From: Catonia carolina
Taxonomy: Eukaryota; Arthropoda; Insecta; Hemiptera; Achilidae
Assembly: GCA_035578175.1 (NCBI GenBank)
Contig: JAQMRL010000001.1
Span: 430,107,545-430,171,544, forward strand
DNA length: 64,000 nt
Direction of reading: 5' to 3'
The position numbers and the translations under genes are program-made. Each line of letters opens with the position of its first letter. Within the stretch, counting starts at the first letter, position 1. The notes beneath the pieces are model-generated. The model was not told the DNA's origin. It was given only the letters and a program-made list of their open reading frames with translations, and made no database searches. Below, one piece after another: positions 1 to 11,690 of the stretch.

Positions 1-139
1 CTTCTCTAAACCACTCTTGCTGCTGCACAACACTTTCAATATCTACTCAGAATATTTAAAAAAGCAGTACAGTACCTGAAAGGCAGGAGGGTATTATTGT
101 GCACGGGGAAGTCAAAAACAACAATAACGGTCCTGATAC

Positions 140-739
140 CTATAGTTCACGCCACGAAAGAAATTCGCTGTCTTTGAAGAGCTCTATCTCAAAAACAACC
201 AAATGGAAAATTTTAACGCTACAAATTTTAAAGCCTGTTCTTTTCTACATCATTCTTATTTCTATTTCCCTTTTTATTTTCCACTATAATTAGATAATGC
301 TATTCTAGACAGAATACTGTTGACATAATACATGGTTCAATCCAAAAATCATTTCCCTATCATTACGTGGAGCAAAATTAGCACTGTTTTTTTTAAAAAT
401 CGTCGGAATATTAAAACGGAACATCGTATTCCACTTTAAAAATATTCATATTATAGAGAAAACTGTAATCTTTAACATACTTAAACGCCGAATTTTTATG
501 TTAACCCTGAACGGAGTAACAGATGTTTAAAAACACATTAACGGAAAACCTGCTAAAAACTGGGTATTTTTATGCGTAAATTGCTGTATCTCCGACTAAT
601 TTCTAAACAAAATAATCTAAGTCAAACTAATCTACCCGGACAAGAACAAATTTGGTGTAGCGTTAAAAATTTTCCGTTTGGTTGTTTTTGAGATAGAGCT
701 CTTCAAACACAACAGATTCTTTCGTAGCGCGCACTATAG
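140..739. repeat. Fold-back repeat with ~100-bp inverted arms
   Basis: The stretch at about 140-245 recurs in reverse complement at about 640-739. Both arms contain the blocks GAAGAGCTCTATCTC and AAAACAACCAAA. The roughly 400 bp between them is AT-rich and has no recognisable coding potential. This looks like a MITE or fold-back element. I cannot define terminal bases or a target-site duplication, so the class is open. Confidence 0.6.
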
Positions 740-1131
740 ATCTATCTATAGTACCTGTTGATATCTACTCATAGTAAGGATTTGTAGGACATACTTGAAA
801 GTTTTATTAAGAGATGGGTTTTTCTAAAACATTGTTCTGATTGATAAGAAACAGTTTGTAGTGTCTATATTACAGTGAAGGTGTATGTGAAAAGATCTGT
901 GTTGTCTGTTAAAATAAAGAGAGGAATAGTTGAAAAGAGATCAGATCGAGAATAGAACAAACTCTTACAGCATCTAGGATAATGGACGATAATGGATAAT
1001 GGAGTTATGTACGAGGGTTAACTGGAAAGTAAAGTTACAAGATTTAAAAAAATACAAATAATGAATATATTTTAACTTATATTTTTACTTATATGGGTTG
1101 TATAGCATACATATTACATTATTTTTCCACA

Positions 1132-2076
1132 TACGAGGTGTGGCTATTAAATAACGGGACTGACGTTGTAAAAAATTTTATTTTTGTTTTATACATAATC
1201 ACTTATTTTCACCTTCAATATACACTCATTCTCTATCCCTACAACGCTCCATGCAAATTTTCCATTGTTGGAAACAGTGCTGGAAGTCATCTTCTGTCAG
1301 CTCCTTCAGGACACGTGCCGCTCAAAAATGTTTAAAATGAAGCTCGCAAAAATGTTTGTACTGAAACTTTGTACGCGATTGAAAATTACCCAAATTTTTT
1401 GGAAACGATAATAACATGTGATGAAACGTGGTTTTTACTTATGATCCTGAAACGAAGCGCCAATCCAATCACTGGAAGAGCCGAACTTCACCGAGAGCCA
1501 AAAAAAGCTCGAATGAGCAAGTCAAAATTTAAAGCAATGATGATAGTTTTTTTTTTAAATCAGTGGGATTGTGTACCTTCACTGGGTTTCTTACGGTCAA
1601 ACAATTAATGAAAATTACTACTTTCAAGTACTTTCTAAACTACGTCAAAACGTAAGAAAAAACGAGCCAAAATGTGGAAGGACAAATCATGGGTTCTCCA
1701 CCAAGACAATGCGCCAGCTTATTCCGCGTTATCTGTCAAGAGGTTGCTAGCCAAATACAGCATCTCAGTGTTAGAACATCCATCTTATTCACCAGATCTT
1801 GCACCATGAGACTTGTACCTGTTCCTTAAGGTGAAATCTGCATTAAAAGGGACAAGATTTGAGTCTGTTGAAGCTGTAAAAGAGAAAGCGGCACGTGTCC
1901 TGAAGGACCTGACAAAAGATGATTTCCAGCACTGTTTCCAACAATGGGAAATTCGCATGTTGCATTGTAGGGATAGAGAAGGAGTGTATATTGAAGGTGA
2001 CCATAAGTGATTATGTATAAAATAAAAATAAATATTTTTACAACGTCAGTCTCGTTATTTATAGCCACACCTCGTA
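1132..2076 (+). mobile_element. mariner element, copy M1, 5' half replaced by inverted 3' end
   Basis: The element starts TA-CGAGGTGTGG and ends CCACACCTCG-TA, so it has mariner-type ends with a TA duplication. Bases 1132-1322 are a reverse-complement copy of the 3' end at 1887-2076. They replace the normal 5' part, including the region that would encode the DNA-binding half of the transposase. Only the catalytic part and the 3' end remain between the arms. The element is non-autonomous, and the same design is present at 5,993 and 54,683. Confidence 0.85.
1369..2010 (+). pseudogene. mariner transposase catalytic remnant (M1)
   Basis: Broken DD34D mariner transposase. The first aspartate lies in a CDETW motif near 1420. 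The second lies in HQDNAPAY near 1700. The YSPDLAP block comes just before the third aspartate, where a TGA (1807-1809) interrupts the frame; the Asp codon follows at 1810. The C-terminal segment (KEKAARVLKDL, ending in EGDHK) is open to 2010. The N-terminal helix-turn-helix region is absent, and at least one frameshift separates the blocks. It cannot make an active enzyme. Confidence 0.85.
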
Positions 2077-2846
2077 ATCACAATTTAGTTCAATACATTT
2101 TATCATCCATGGGACGAGCTTTTTGATCCCTGTGTCATACAATTCCGTACAGTTTTTATATTTATTGATAAATTTAACAAGGAAACTTAAACAACTGCAA
2201 ATCAAAATTGATACAAAGTATCAGAAATCTTTCCTTGGAGGTAATGGATTTACACAGGAAAAATTGAATTTCATTTTATTTATTTTCGAAAGTATTAAAA
2301 GAACAAATAATAAATGAGACAACACATATACAAAAAAGGTAAGAGGACAGTAGCATAAACTGTTAACAAAATACTGCTTTTTATTTAAATTTCTGCAACA
2401 ATATCTTGTGTATTTTATTATAAAAATCTATTTTATAAAAAAATAAGTACTGGGTGTAGGTATATACAGATATTTCTATTTCGATAATGTAATATTGTAT
2501 ATATTATTTTAACTTCAAGTAAATCTCCGCTTTCGGCTAATCCTCTTGTCTTGAAGTTAAATATTATTGAAGTTATTTCTTGAGCTACGATAGATTTATT
2601 CTTCAACATGATAAATTGCGACACAATTATATGAGAAAGAAAACTAAAGCCTGGTATCTGCTGATATTGAAGTAAAAATACCAGGCTTAGCTGTTCCTCA
2701 CCTAGCTATCGTATGTTCCCAGCGGTCTGAAACAAATAATAAAAAAAAAGAAATCACATATAAAGTAATAAAATTACGCTTGCGCTGTGTGCGGGATTAT
2801 TATAACTTCAAAGGGGTGCATTAACTAAACTAGTTATTGCTTTTTT
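2077..2846. other. AT-rich spacer without recognisable gene
   Basis: I see no coding or repeat feature apart from a short perfect hairpin: AAGCCTGGTAT at 2647-2657 pairs with its complement at 2678-2688. Confidence 0.5.
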
Positions 2847-3014
2847 ACTTTCTCTTGCCTATATGAATATGTAGGAAGGAAAGTAATAAGGTAAGTAATA
2901 AGGAAGGTAAGTAATATTTATGTTTTCATGCCGATTTTTTGAAATCGAGTTTTTACCGGATCTACACGTTTTCAGACCCTCTGAACCCAAAAACATGTTT
3001 TTAGCGATTGGTCT

Positions 3015-3055
<41 letters not shown>

Positions 3056-3830
3056 CAGAATATCTCAAGAACGGAACAACGTTCGAACTTGAAACTTGAA
3101 ACGTAAGTTAGACACCACTACCACACGAACATTTTCATCAAAATCGGTCAACCGGAAGTAGTAGTTTATTTGTGTAATTTTTCAATTTTTTTAAATTTTC
3201 TCAAAAACTGGTCCTACGATTTTTTAAAAATCGCCTGGTTTACTAAATTTTTTATGTTTTACAAGATAGGGTAGGCGTCATGTCTGCTGAAATTCTTGGA
3301 GAGGCTGTTTTCACGTAAGAAAATAGTTCTTTTAAGATTACGGCTTTAATATGCATTTTAGCGCAAAAATGTATACAATAAAAGTTGTAGAGAATTTAAC
3401 ATTCTACAACTTTTATTTCAAACATTTCTTTATAACGCTTAGTTTAGCGGTAATTAGCAATTTTCTGTTTTTTCCTCACGATAACGTGTAAAAAAAAATC
3501 GATTTTTTAAAAGATTTCAGCCTTAGTAGACTATGCATTTTACGACAAAAATGTATATAATAAAATTTATAGGAAATTAAAAGATCTACAACTGGTATTT
3601 ATAGCATTTTTTTCTACAGAATCTAGTTTAGCGTGAAATAGTGATTTTCCGTATTTTTAAGCCAAACTGAGGTTTTGTTTTCATTTTGCGTCTTTTACTC
3701 ATGATTAAAATTATGTTATGTTTATTGACGTTAGTTTTTTTGTTTATTTATAAGGTTTTATTACTAATGTTTGGTTTATTGTTAATTATTTGCATTGGCA
3801 AGAGAAAGTTATGTAAGTGTTTCACACCAG
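2847..3830 (+). repeat. (TG)n-bearing dispersed repeat, copy 1
   Basis: Begins ACTTTCTCTTGCC and has GGCAAGAGAAAGT near its right end, so the two ends are inverted copies. A TG microsatellite lies at about 3017-3052, followed by a conserved block (ATCTCAAGAACGGAA). Two diverged tandem modules of about 170 bp follow, each beginning near AAGATT-CGGC/CAGCC-TTA. The right edge shared by all copies runs on to CACACCAGATTTTTT and forms a small hairpin. At least eight copies occur in the window. There is no coding potential; it is probably a non-autonomous DNA element. Confidence 0.7.
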
Positions 3831-3895
3831 ATTTTTTAGTTTCATTCCTCATTTTACAATTTTTAATTACCACTTTAGGAATACTTCTTTTTCTT
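3744..3895 (+). repeat. 152-bp exact direct repeat, unit 1
   Basis: Identical by eye to 4659-4810. The unit covers the right end of the (TG)n element plus about 70 bp of flanking DNA, so it is a segmental copy rather than an independent insertion of that family. Confidence 0.85.
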
Positions 3896-4194
3896 ATGGT
3901 GTCTACTCCATTACTGAAGATTTGTCACAACACTCGCAAATCGATCTCTATCATGAGCCACCCCTTAAAAGTGTGCGTACTCAAGTTAGTTCAGTCTCTA
4001 ATGTTCTTCAACCATGAGCGTTTTCTTCGTCCAGACCTGCACTTGCCCTCAATTTTACCCTCGATATTCAGTCTGAGAAATTCATAATTATCAACCCTGT
4101 ATAAATAATCAAGGTAACCAGTCTTTCTTCTTTTGATTATGCCCATCAAATCGCCGTACACAACATACGTCCCAAAACATCAACGTTAGAAACA

Positions 4195-5365
4195 TGACTG
4201 GTCTACGAAATGCAAAGCATTCTTCTACTATCAGTTTCATAATCATAGACACCCGAGTTTGAACTCTTGCACCTCCAAAACTATGAGTCGGATTTTAACA
4301 TATTTTACATCAGAATTTAGCTTATTTTATTCTGCGTTGACCCTTAATAAGCCTATATTTTTAATGTTGTTTAAAAATTGCCATATCGGGTTGGATGAGA
4401 AAAAGACCCGGTTTTTTGGCTACCGCAACAAATTACATGCGTTTAGAGGCGTGTAACTCGATAATTATTTGACCGAAATGTTTGAAATTTAAACACACTA
4501 TAGTCTATTCTTACAGCGTGTACAAAATTTCGCATTTGTACGTTATTTAAATTATGTTTTATTAACAATATTCTGAACCCTTGCTATCCCGGTAACCGCT
4601 CGATCGTTCGGGACGGGCAAACATCGTTCTATTCAGCGTAAAAAACTTAGTACAAATATTATTTATAAGGTTTTATTACTAATGTTTGGTTTATTGTTAA
4701 TTATTTGCATTGGCAAGAGAAAGTTATGTAAGTGTTTCACACCAGATTTTTTAGTTTCATTCCTCATTTTACAATTTTTAATTACCACTTTAGGAATACT
4801 TCTTTTTCTTGAAAGCATGAAATATTGATTGGCCAATGTTGTGGTAGAATTTTTAAATTTTTTTTAAATAGACTGGGTAATGCGGGGGGTGGGCACTACT
4901 ATCCATGTTGACAGTTTGTGTACGTGACATCCTGTCGAACTGACTACTTAAATTGACAGAATGCATTGTCAATTCAGGTTGGCAGTCAGATTCAGGCAAT
5001 ATGTTAATTTAGAATTTTGTTAATAAAACATAATTTAAATAACGTCCAAATTCGAAATTACTTACACGCTGTAAGAATATAAATTGACTATGGTGTGTTT
5101 AAATTTAAAACTTTTCGGTCAAATAATTATCGAGTTACACGCCTCTAAACGCATGAAATTTGTTGCGGTAGCAAAAAAACCGGGGCTTTTTGTTTTCTGA
5201 CCTCGATATGGCAATTTGTTAACAAAATTAAAAATATAGGTCATCACAGAATAAAATGAGCTAAATTTTGATGTAAAATATGTTGAAATCCGACTGATAG
5301 TTTTGGAGATGCAAGGGTTTAAACTCAGGTGTCTGTGATTGTGAAACCGATAGTAAACACCCACA
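4195..5365. repeat. Fold-back element with ~360-bp inverted arms
   Basis: About 4195-4560 recurs in reverse complement at about 5015-5365 with roughly 85% identity. Shared blocks include GTGTAACTCGATAATTA (inverted: TAATTATCGAGTTACAC) and a GTTGCGGTAGC block. The loop of about 450 bp holds the second copy of the 152-bp direct repeat. Short open frames in the arms mirror each other and do not look like genes. Class unknown. Confidence 0.7.
4659..4810 (+). repeat. 152-bp exact direct repeat, unit 2
   Basis: Exact copy of 3744-3895, placed 915 bp downstream inside the loop of the 4.2-5.4 kb inverted repeat. The identity stops sharply on both sides. Confidence 0.85.
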
Positions 5366-5516
5366 TTCCGAAAGCTTTTAAACGATGCATGGACTGCATA
5401 CTCAAAGTCCCGTTTCAAAATTGTAGTAAGCTTCTAAATCACGTCGTCGAATGCCCTCAATCTTACCCAAAGATTTGTACTTACCACTGTATTAAAATGT
5501 CTGAGGTACTCCAACA

Positions 5517-5911
5517 AGGCAGCCCATAACAGACAGGTGGAATGTCAATAATAAACATTCAATCTGTTCGTTGCAAAGGTAAAATAAATAGTTCTGTTTC
5601 TTATCACATGGTCAGCCAATTAAATGACTGAATCATTTAAGAACAGAAGAGGTAGAGGTGTAAAAGACACTAATAAGAATTATCGCCTCGGAAAGAAATG
5701 AATTTCATTATACAGCCAGACCCTGTGGTGAATGACGTGAAGGTGTCATTTGAAGGGTGGAAAGTATGTGCTTTTCAGAGAGCACGGCATGCTGATAAGG
5801 GTACTTTTAAATTCAGTGAGGAAGGCAATGGTACACCACCTCACTCCTTGTTTTACTTAGTAAAACCTCTACAGGTTCAAACCAGCCTTTCGGCTGATGA
5901 CCTAAACTACG
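5517..5911 (+). mobile_element. SINE with AAC-type tail, copy 1
   Basis: Full-length member of a family of about 390-400 bp that starts GCCCATAACRGGCAG and ends TTTCGGCTGATGACCTAAAC followed by an AAC-type tail. It is flanked by the 8-bp duplication CTCCAACA (5509-5516 and 5912-5919), as expected for retroposition. No tRNA-like head is visible; the only B-box-like stretch (GGTTCAAACC) lies near the 3' end. Other copies lie at 24.9, 25.8, 26.1, 32.0, 47.7, 54.2 and 58.4 kb. Confidence 0.75.
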
Positions 5912-5992
5912 CTCCAACATACATTGTGTAATCATCAACCATAGACCGACCACCTTAATTAGTGACAAAATCAACCTCAGAAATTTTCAAAA

Positions 5993-6930
5993 TACGAGGT
6001 GTGGCAATTAAATAAAGAGACTGACGTTATAAAAAATTAAATTTTAATTTTATACGTAATCACTTATTGTCACCTTCAATATACACTCCTTCTCTATCCC
6101 TACAACGCTCCATGCGAATTTTCCATTGTTGGAAACAGTGTTGGAAGTCCTCTTCTGTCAGCTCCTTCAGGACACATGCCGCTTTCTCTTTTACAGCTTC
6201 AACAGACTAAAATCTTGTCCCTTCTAATGCAGATTTCACCTTAGGGAACAGGTAGAAGTCACATGGTGCAAGATCTGGCGAATAAGGTGGATGTTCTAAC
6301 ACTGAGATGCTGTATTTGGCTAGAAACCTATTGACAGATAACGCGGAATGAGCTGGCACATTATCTTGGTGGAAAACTCATGATTAGTCTTTCCACATTT
6401 CGGGGCGTTTTTCCTTACTCTTTGACGTAGTTTAGAAAGTACCTCAAGGTAGTAATAGGCTATTGATTAATTGTTTGACCTTTAGGAACCCAGGGAAGGT
6501 ACACAATCCCATGGATATAAAAAAAACTATCATCATTGCTTTAAATTTTGACTTGCTCATTCAAGCGTTTTTGGCTTTTGGTGAAGTTCGGCTCTTCCAG
6601 TGCATGGATTGGCGCTTAGTTTCCGGATCATAAGTAAAAACCACGTTTCATCACATGTTATTATCTTCTATCTGTTCTTTAAGGTGAAATCTGCATTAAA
6701 AGGGACAAGATTTGAGTCTGTGGAAGCTGTAAAAGAGAAAGCGGCACGTGTCCTGTAGGAGCTGACAGAAGATGACTTCCAGCACTGTTTACAACAATGG
6801 AAAATTCGCATGGAGCGTTGTAGGGATAGAAAAGGAGTGTATATTGAAGGTGACAATAAGTTGTTATGTATAAAATAAAAATTAAATTGTTTACAACGTA
6901 AGTCTCGTTATTTAATAGCCACACCTCGTA
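5993..6930 (-). mobile_element. mariner element, copy M2, with 266-bp inverted ends
   Basis: Same family as M1 and M3, with TA-CGAGGTGTGGC ends. The left arm 5993-6258 and right arm 6665-6930 are inverted copies of the transposon 3' end and are both 266 bp long. The remaining transposase sequence (minus strand, about 6000-6660) is broken by stops and frameshifts and lacks its N-terminal half. The arm junction (6664/6665) differs from that of M1 and M3, so this copy reflects a separate rearrangement or a further deletion. Confidence 0.85.
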
Positions 6931-8207
6931 CATCGATACAATTACATAAGAAAGTTCTACAATTATAATACTGTTCATTAAAACTATATTACTTACTAGG
7001 TTTTTGAGCTGAAGAATTTTCGTAAAAATGACAAAGTGAAAGTCTGTCTGAGGAAGAATTCCCTGTTGCCACTGTAACCAATGCTTCACTACTGATCCCT
7101 GGAAAAAATTGATAAATACATCTTAATAAACAATTTATTAAAATAACTTTAAACACCTTTATTTAATAACCTTTATTCATTATCGTGTTAGACCTAAACT
7201 TTACTCTATTTCACGTTCAGAATGCAGTACAGCTCTTACGAGAACCCGCTGTGTTATCAGGCGTACGGAAAACATCAGGCTCAGACAATAAAATAACCCT
7301 CCTCCGCCACCATCCGAAGGTCACGGTCAAAATATTTGGAGTTTCGCTTACCACGCCCTAACAAGCTCATTCTCTATCAAAAAAATCTGAAATAAAATTA
7401 CTCTCGCTTCCTAATGAATTGTATTTTATTGCGCTATAAATGTTATTAATATACTCTGATATTTAGATAAGATACGCTCGTACAAAGTTGGACGTTTAAA
7501 TCTCGTCACATTTTTGCGTTTCACATCATATAACTTTTTTCTTTCAACGACAACATAATATGTGTTTTATTATTTTGTTATAAAATATAAAATTTTATCT
7601 GTAATTTGATATATGATAAGTCATATGTAGGAAGGAAACAGAAATAATAAACGAGTTGAAAAGATCGCTGATGTATTACACCTGATCGTATTACATTATT
7701 CAATAGGAGTTTGTAAATGAGAACGTGTTGTTGCGCGGAGTCGATATTTTTGCTTAGTGTAGTAGCGCTAAAACTCCTATATGAAATACATCGCTTATGG
7801 ACTTCCCGAACTGCATTCTGATTGTGAAATCAACTATAGTTTAAGATAATGTAGGCCTAATAATATAACAAGTTTCATCTTTCAGCTTTCAGGGATGTTG
7901 GGGTGATTTTTAAGTATGAAAACAGCTTTATATTGCGTAACTGAGACGTATTTGGCAAAAGAAGCTTATGCGGATCTGCATATTTTTAAAAATACAACTT
8001 TTTTTTTTGTTTTGAAATTTTTGTCCGCCATGTTGGATCCGCCATATTGGATTCAACTTTATTTTTTTAAATGGGATGTTGGTCGTGCGATACGTCATTT
8101 CAATGTGAAATTTTAAGAGAAAAACAATGGCTCAAACCGTTTTTCAGTAGATGCCTTCGTGTTTTAGTTATAAGCATTCAAAGTTGCAATTTTGGGAAAA
8201 TTGTTTT
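6931..8207. other. Unassigned intergenic DNA
   Basis: I see no gene. From about 7,930 to 8,200 the sequence has the look of an old repeat, with GTCCGCCATGTTGGATCCG followed by a near-repeat of itself, but I cannot assign a family. Confidence 0.4.
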
Positions 8208-8614
8208 AGCAATAAAAAAGGTAGAAAGCACTGCATAAACCATTTTATTGCATTTTTCAATCATAAAGTATCTAATAACTAAGTTTAAACGGTGGTAGCA
8301 CATGATAATAATGAGAAAAAAATAATTATAAATAAATAATACAACAAATAAATGGCTATGTTAATGTTTAACTACACAATTCGGCTACTAATAAGTAGCC
8401 TATGTTATGTTATGTTAAATAGGCTATGTTAATGTTTAACTATACAATTCAGCTACTAATAAATAGCCATTTATTTTTTGTATTATTTATTTATAATAAT
8501 TTTTTTCTCATTATTATCATGTCTTACCACCGTTTAAACTTAGTTTTTAGATACTTTATGATTGAAAAGTGCAATAAAATGGTTTATGCAGTGCGTTCTA
8601 CCTTTTTTATTGCT
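8208..8614. repeat. Near-perfect 150-bp hairpin (fold-back element)
   Basis: The left arm 8208-8357 and right arm 8464-8614 are inverted copies differing at only a few positions. The 106-bp loop starts with a direct repeat of the arm tip: GGCTATGTTAATGTTTAACT occurs twice, each copy followed by GCTACTAATAARTAGCC, itself a small hairpin. Such a transcript would fold into a long duplex. There is no coding potential. Confidence 0.8.
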
Positions 8615-9766
8615 CTTTCTCTTCTGCCGTTTAGATTCTTGTACCACTAGTAGTTATTTTTTTATAATTTCAGTTAATATGTAGTTTACGTTTTCTTATA
8701 AATTTAGTTAATTAATTAATTTATTTATTTAGGTATATTTAGATTTATTTATGTATTTAGTTAACTTTCTTATTAATTAGTTTTAGGTAATTAGTATTAT
8801 TAGTTATTAGTATTAATTAGTATTAGTAATATATTAGTTATTAGCATTACCTAAAAGTTTATAATTAATTTTCGGAAATTAGATTAATAATCCTACAACT
8901 CCCGTCCTTTCCATTTCTTAAGAAAATAAAATTAATAATAAGAGTAAAAATATAATTGTACCTGTATATGTATTAGGCAAACAAAAAATGTATATGAATT
9001 CGAAAATAAAATAAATAAAAACAGCAAAAATATAATTGTATCAAACGAAACAAAAATGCATAACAATAACAAAAGAAAAGTACGAGTTTAACATATTTGC
9101 GCATATGCGTGTGTGTGGTCTGTGGTGTGCGTATTGCTTCTTTTCAATTCTTGGAAATAGATAGAGCGAGAGAGCGCGGAGGAGGACGAAGAGCGGTGTA
9201 CGGAAGAAGTGTACATCGAGTTGCGATAAATGTTTTTGTTCATGGCAGTATAATAAAGCTATGACGTTGCACATCCCGGTTGTTACGTGGGCCTATCTAT
9301 ATTATCGCGAGTAAAGTAACTATAGAAGGGATTTTTGAGTAGCTGTTACAAATAAAGTTGATAAAATATTTATTACTGCAGAATATAATGACGTTATTAC
9401 TATGAACAGTTTACATCATAGATAATTAAATTCTCCCTTAAATTACACAGTTGAAGATTATAATTTAATTAAATAATGTAAACAGAAGTTACACGTTAAA
9501 TCGTTTAATCCTTAATTAAATATTTTATTGATTCTCTTTGACTGTGGTGTAGTTAATTCCATCGGGTCAATTAAGTAACGCACCAGTAAACTCAAACGTT
9601 TAAACGTCTTGCCAATAAACGAGAGAGCGCCACGTGTTTAATCTGCTATGTACAAATAAGAACAGTCTTACTAGATATTATTTACAGTTCTGCAATTTTA
9701 TTTCGTACAGTATTATTGTTTAAATAAACTAGTTTAAGTGTCTAGAAAAATTTGAAAGAATATCTT
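8615..9766. other. Low-complexity AT-rich spacer
   Basis: 8,690-8,880 is built of TTA/TTTA-type repeats. 9,100-9,250 has a short purine-rich, relatively GC-rich patch (GAGCGAGAGAGCGCGGAGG). I see no gene. Confidence 0.4.
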
Positions 9767-10075
9767 AATACATTTTTACTTTCTTTTACCCTAAAAGAAT
9801 GTATAGCGAAGGAAAGTATTGTTTTCATAATAATTTTTCGAAATCGAGTTTCAACCGAATATAGATTACATACTGATTATATAGATTACATTACCGAATA
9901 TAGATATAGAATAGATCTAAACGTTTTCAGGTCCCCTGAACCAACAAACATGTTTTTAGCGATTGGTGTGTGTGTGTAAAAAGTATCTCAAGAACGGAGT
10001 AACGTACGGAATTGAAACTTAAAACTGAAGTTAGATATCACTACGGAACCTGACACGAATATTTTCAGTTTAGTT
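9767..10075 (+). repeat. (TG)n-bearing repeat, 5' fragment
   Basis: Left part of the family described at 2,847: a CTTTCTTTTACCC start, the AACATGTTTTTAGCGATTGG block, a very short TG run (about 9966-9978) and the ATCTCAAGAACGGA block. A local duplication around ATATAGATTACAT enlarges it. The rest of the element is missing. Confidence 0.65.
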
Positions 10076-10470
10076 ATAGTAGATACGAACAAGTTTAGTT
10101 TAAGTTTACTTTTTGTAACTAATTTAATCGTAGTAATCTAATTATATTTGTTTGTAGTCTTAGGTTTTATAATTAATTGTCATTATTAATTTTTTCAATA
10201 AATAATTGTAATATTATTAATAATTATATAAAATTTTATAATAATTACATTAAATAATACCTGATTACCTATTAATTGTAATATGTATACATATAACTGT
10301 AATACAGTACAACTTGGCTTATTCGAACAGGGATATGGGAAAAAGGGGAATGGAAAAAGTTTGAATTATCCAAAATTCGAATTAACCAATATCATACGGA
10401 ATGGTATTGTAAAGTTAAAAAATTACGAAATTCGTACTTTTGTTATACTATAACAACAAAAATAACTTAC

Positions 10471-10523
<53 letters not shown>
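10471..10523. repeat. (AAT)n microsatellite
   Basis: About 17 uninterrupted ATA/AAT units. Simple repeat only. Confidence 0.9.
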
Positions 10524-10524
<1 letters not shown>

Positions 10525-11059
10525 TGTACTACAGAATACTAATACTACTAATAGTACAAAATACTAATACTACTATAATACTATTATAACAGAAATGAAG
10601 TAGAATGTCAATTTCACAGAAAACCCCAATTTTTTTCATTAATTAAGTAGGAGAGTATAAAAATGTAGGGCTACATACATTTAAGTTAGGTCTCGATAAT
10701 AATCGACACACTTTTTAAAAAGACAATTTTATTTCATTCCACATACATGCGAATCGAACTAAAGACTTACATATTCACTGTAAAAACATACATGTTCATT
10801 GTATGAGGTTGACTTACTGTTATATTAAAATAACGAAAAATGAAATAAAGAATTCCTAGAACTAAAGCATAAACTGTCAACTTACCACTAGTATCTTATT
10901 CTATAACTTTTATGTATAAATTAAAGTATTAAACATACGGTATGTCCAGTATGTATTACTGAAATATAGTAGGCCTACTGCAAGTTATTGAATCTGGTGA
11001 AGAAAACTACAAAACAAAATCGTCCACTGGAGAATATTCTGCTGTTTTTACCCGCTTTC

Positions 11060-11256
11060 GACTTTTCCGTTTTTTGATTCCAGTTTTTCATACTAATTGT
11101 GTTTTGTTTTAAGAAGGACGAAAAAGTGTTCGGTAAAATCCCGTATTCTTTAGCTATGACACACTTTCATTTTGTAGCCTATCCCGTTTCACATCTTAAA
11201 TCACTTAAACTTTATCGTCCAAAAGTTAAACTCTTGTACGGGCCACGCTTAGCCAT
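11060..11256 (-). pseudogene. pogo/Tigger transposase N-terminal HTH remnant
   Basis: Read from an ATG at 11256, the minus strand encodes MAKRGPYKSLTFG, then a broken stretch, then VIAKEYGILPNTFSSFLK. This matches the CENP-B N-terminal helix-turn-helix pattern found at the start of pogo-superfamily transposases. There are three in-frame stops, and nothing of the DDE domain is recognisable downstream before the left end at 10,303. The element is internally deleted and dead. Confidence 0.6.
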
Positions 11257-11347
11257 CGTTAAAATAAACTTAACCGTACTACTTTTAAACTCTTAACTGA
11301 AACGAAAAAATACGGTACTGAGACGTACTGCACCTAGTTTACAAAAA

Positions 11348-11690
11348 ATGTCTTCTTCTTCTTATTATTATCAAGGATTAGGCATAAGGCTATTCCGAAC
11401 TCACAAACCATTCTGTACGGCTACACAAACACGAGACATTTCAACTCGTACATCTCGACTACTGCCATCTTCTTCGAGGTCTTCCCACCTCCCTTCTTCC
11501 AACTGGAACGTATTCCGTCACTTTTAGAGGTATTCTCTCCTCTGGCATCCGTTCCAAATGTTGCCTCAATTGATTCCGGTACTCCTCCACTTTTTCATTC
11601 AAGCTAAATACACCTAACTCGGATCTAATTTCTTCGTTAAAAAAAAACGTACGTACAAAAAATGTACGTACGTAAATTGTACAACACAAA
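11348..11690 (-). pseudogene. LINE reverse transcriptase C-terminal end
   Basis: The minus strand encodes a stretch around RSELGVFSLNEKVEEYR and GRREVGRPRRRW, the C-terminal tail of RTE-like LINE reverse transcriptases. It ends in a GAA-rich tail (plus strand TCTTCTTCTTCTTATTATTA at 11348). The final sequence before the tail (GCCTAATCCTTGA on the minus strand) also occurs at the end of the LINE at 28,630, so both are 3' ends of one family. The copy is strongly 5'-truncated. Confidence 0.7.

Noticed and set aside
3686..4087. 133-codon hydrophobic open frame, plus strand
   Set aside because: Spans the end of a (TG)n repeat and the start of other sequence; part of it is duplicated exactly at 4,659 without the frame being kept. 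Not a gene.
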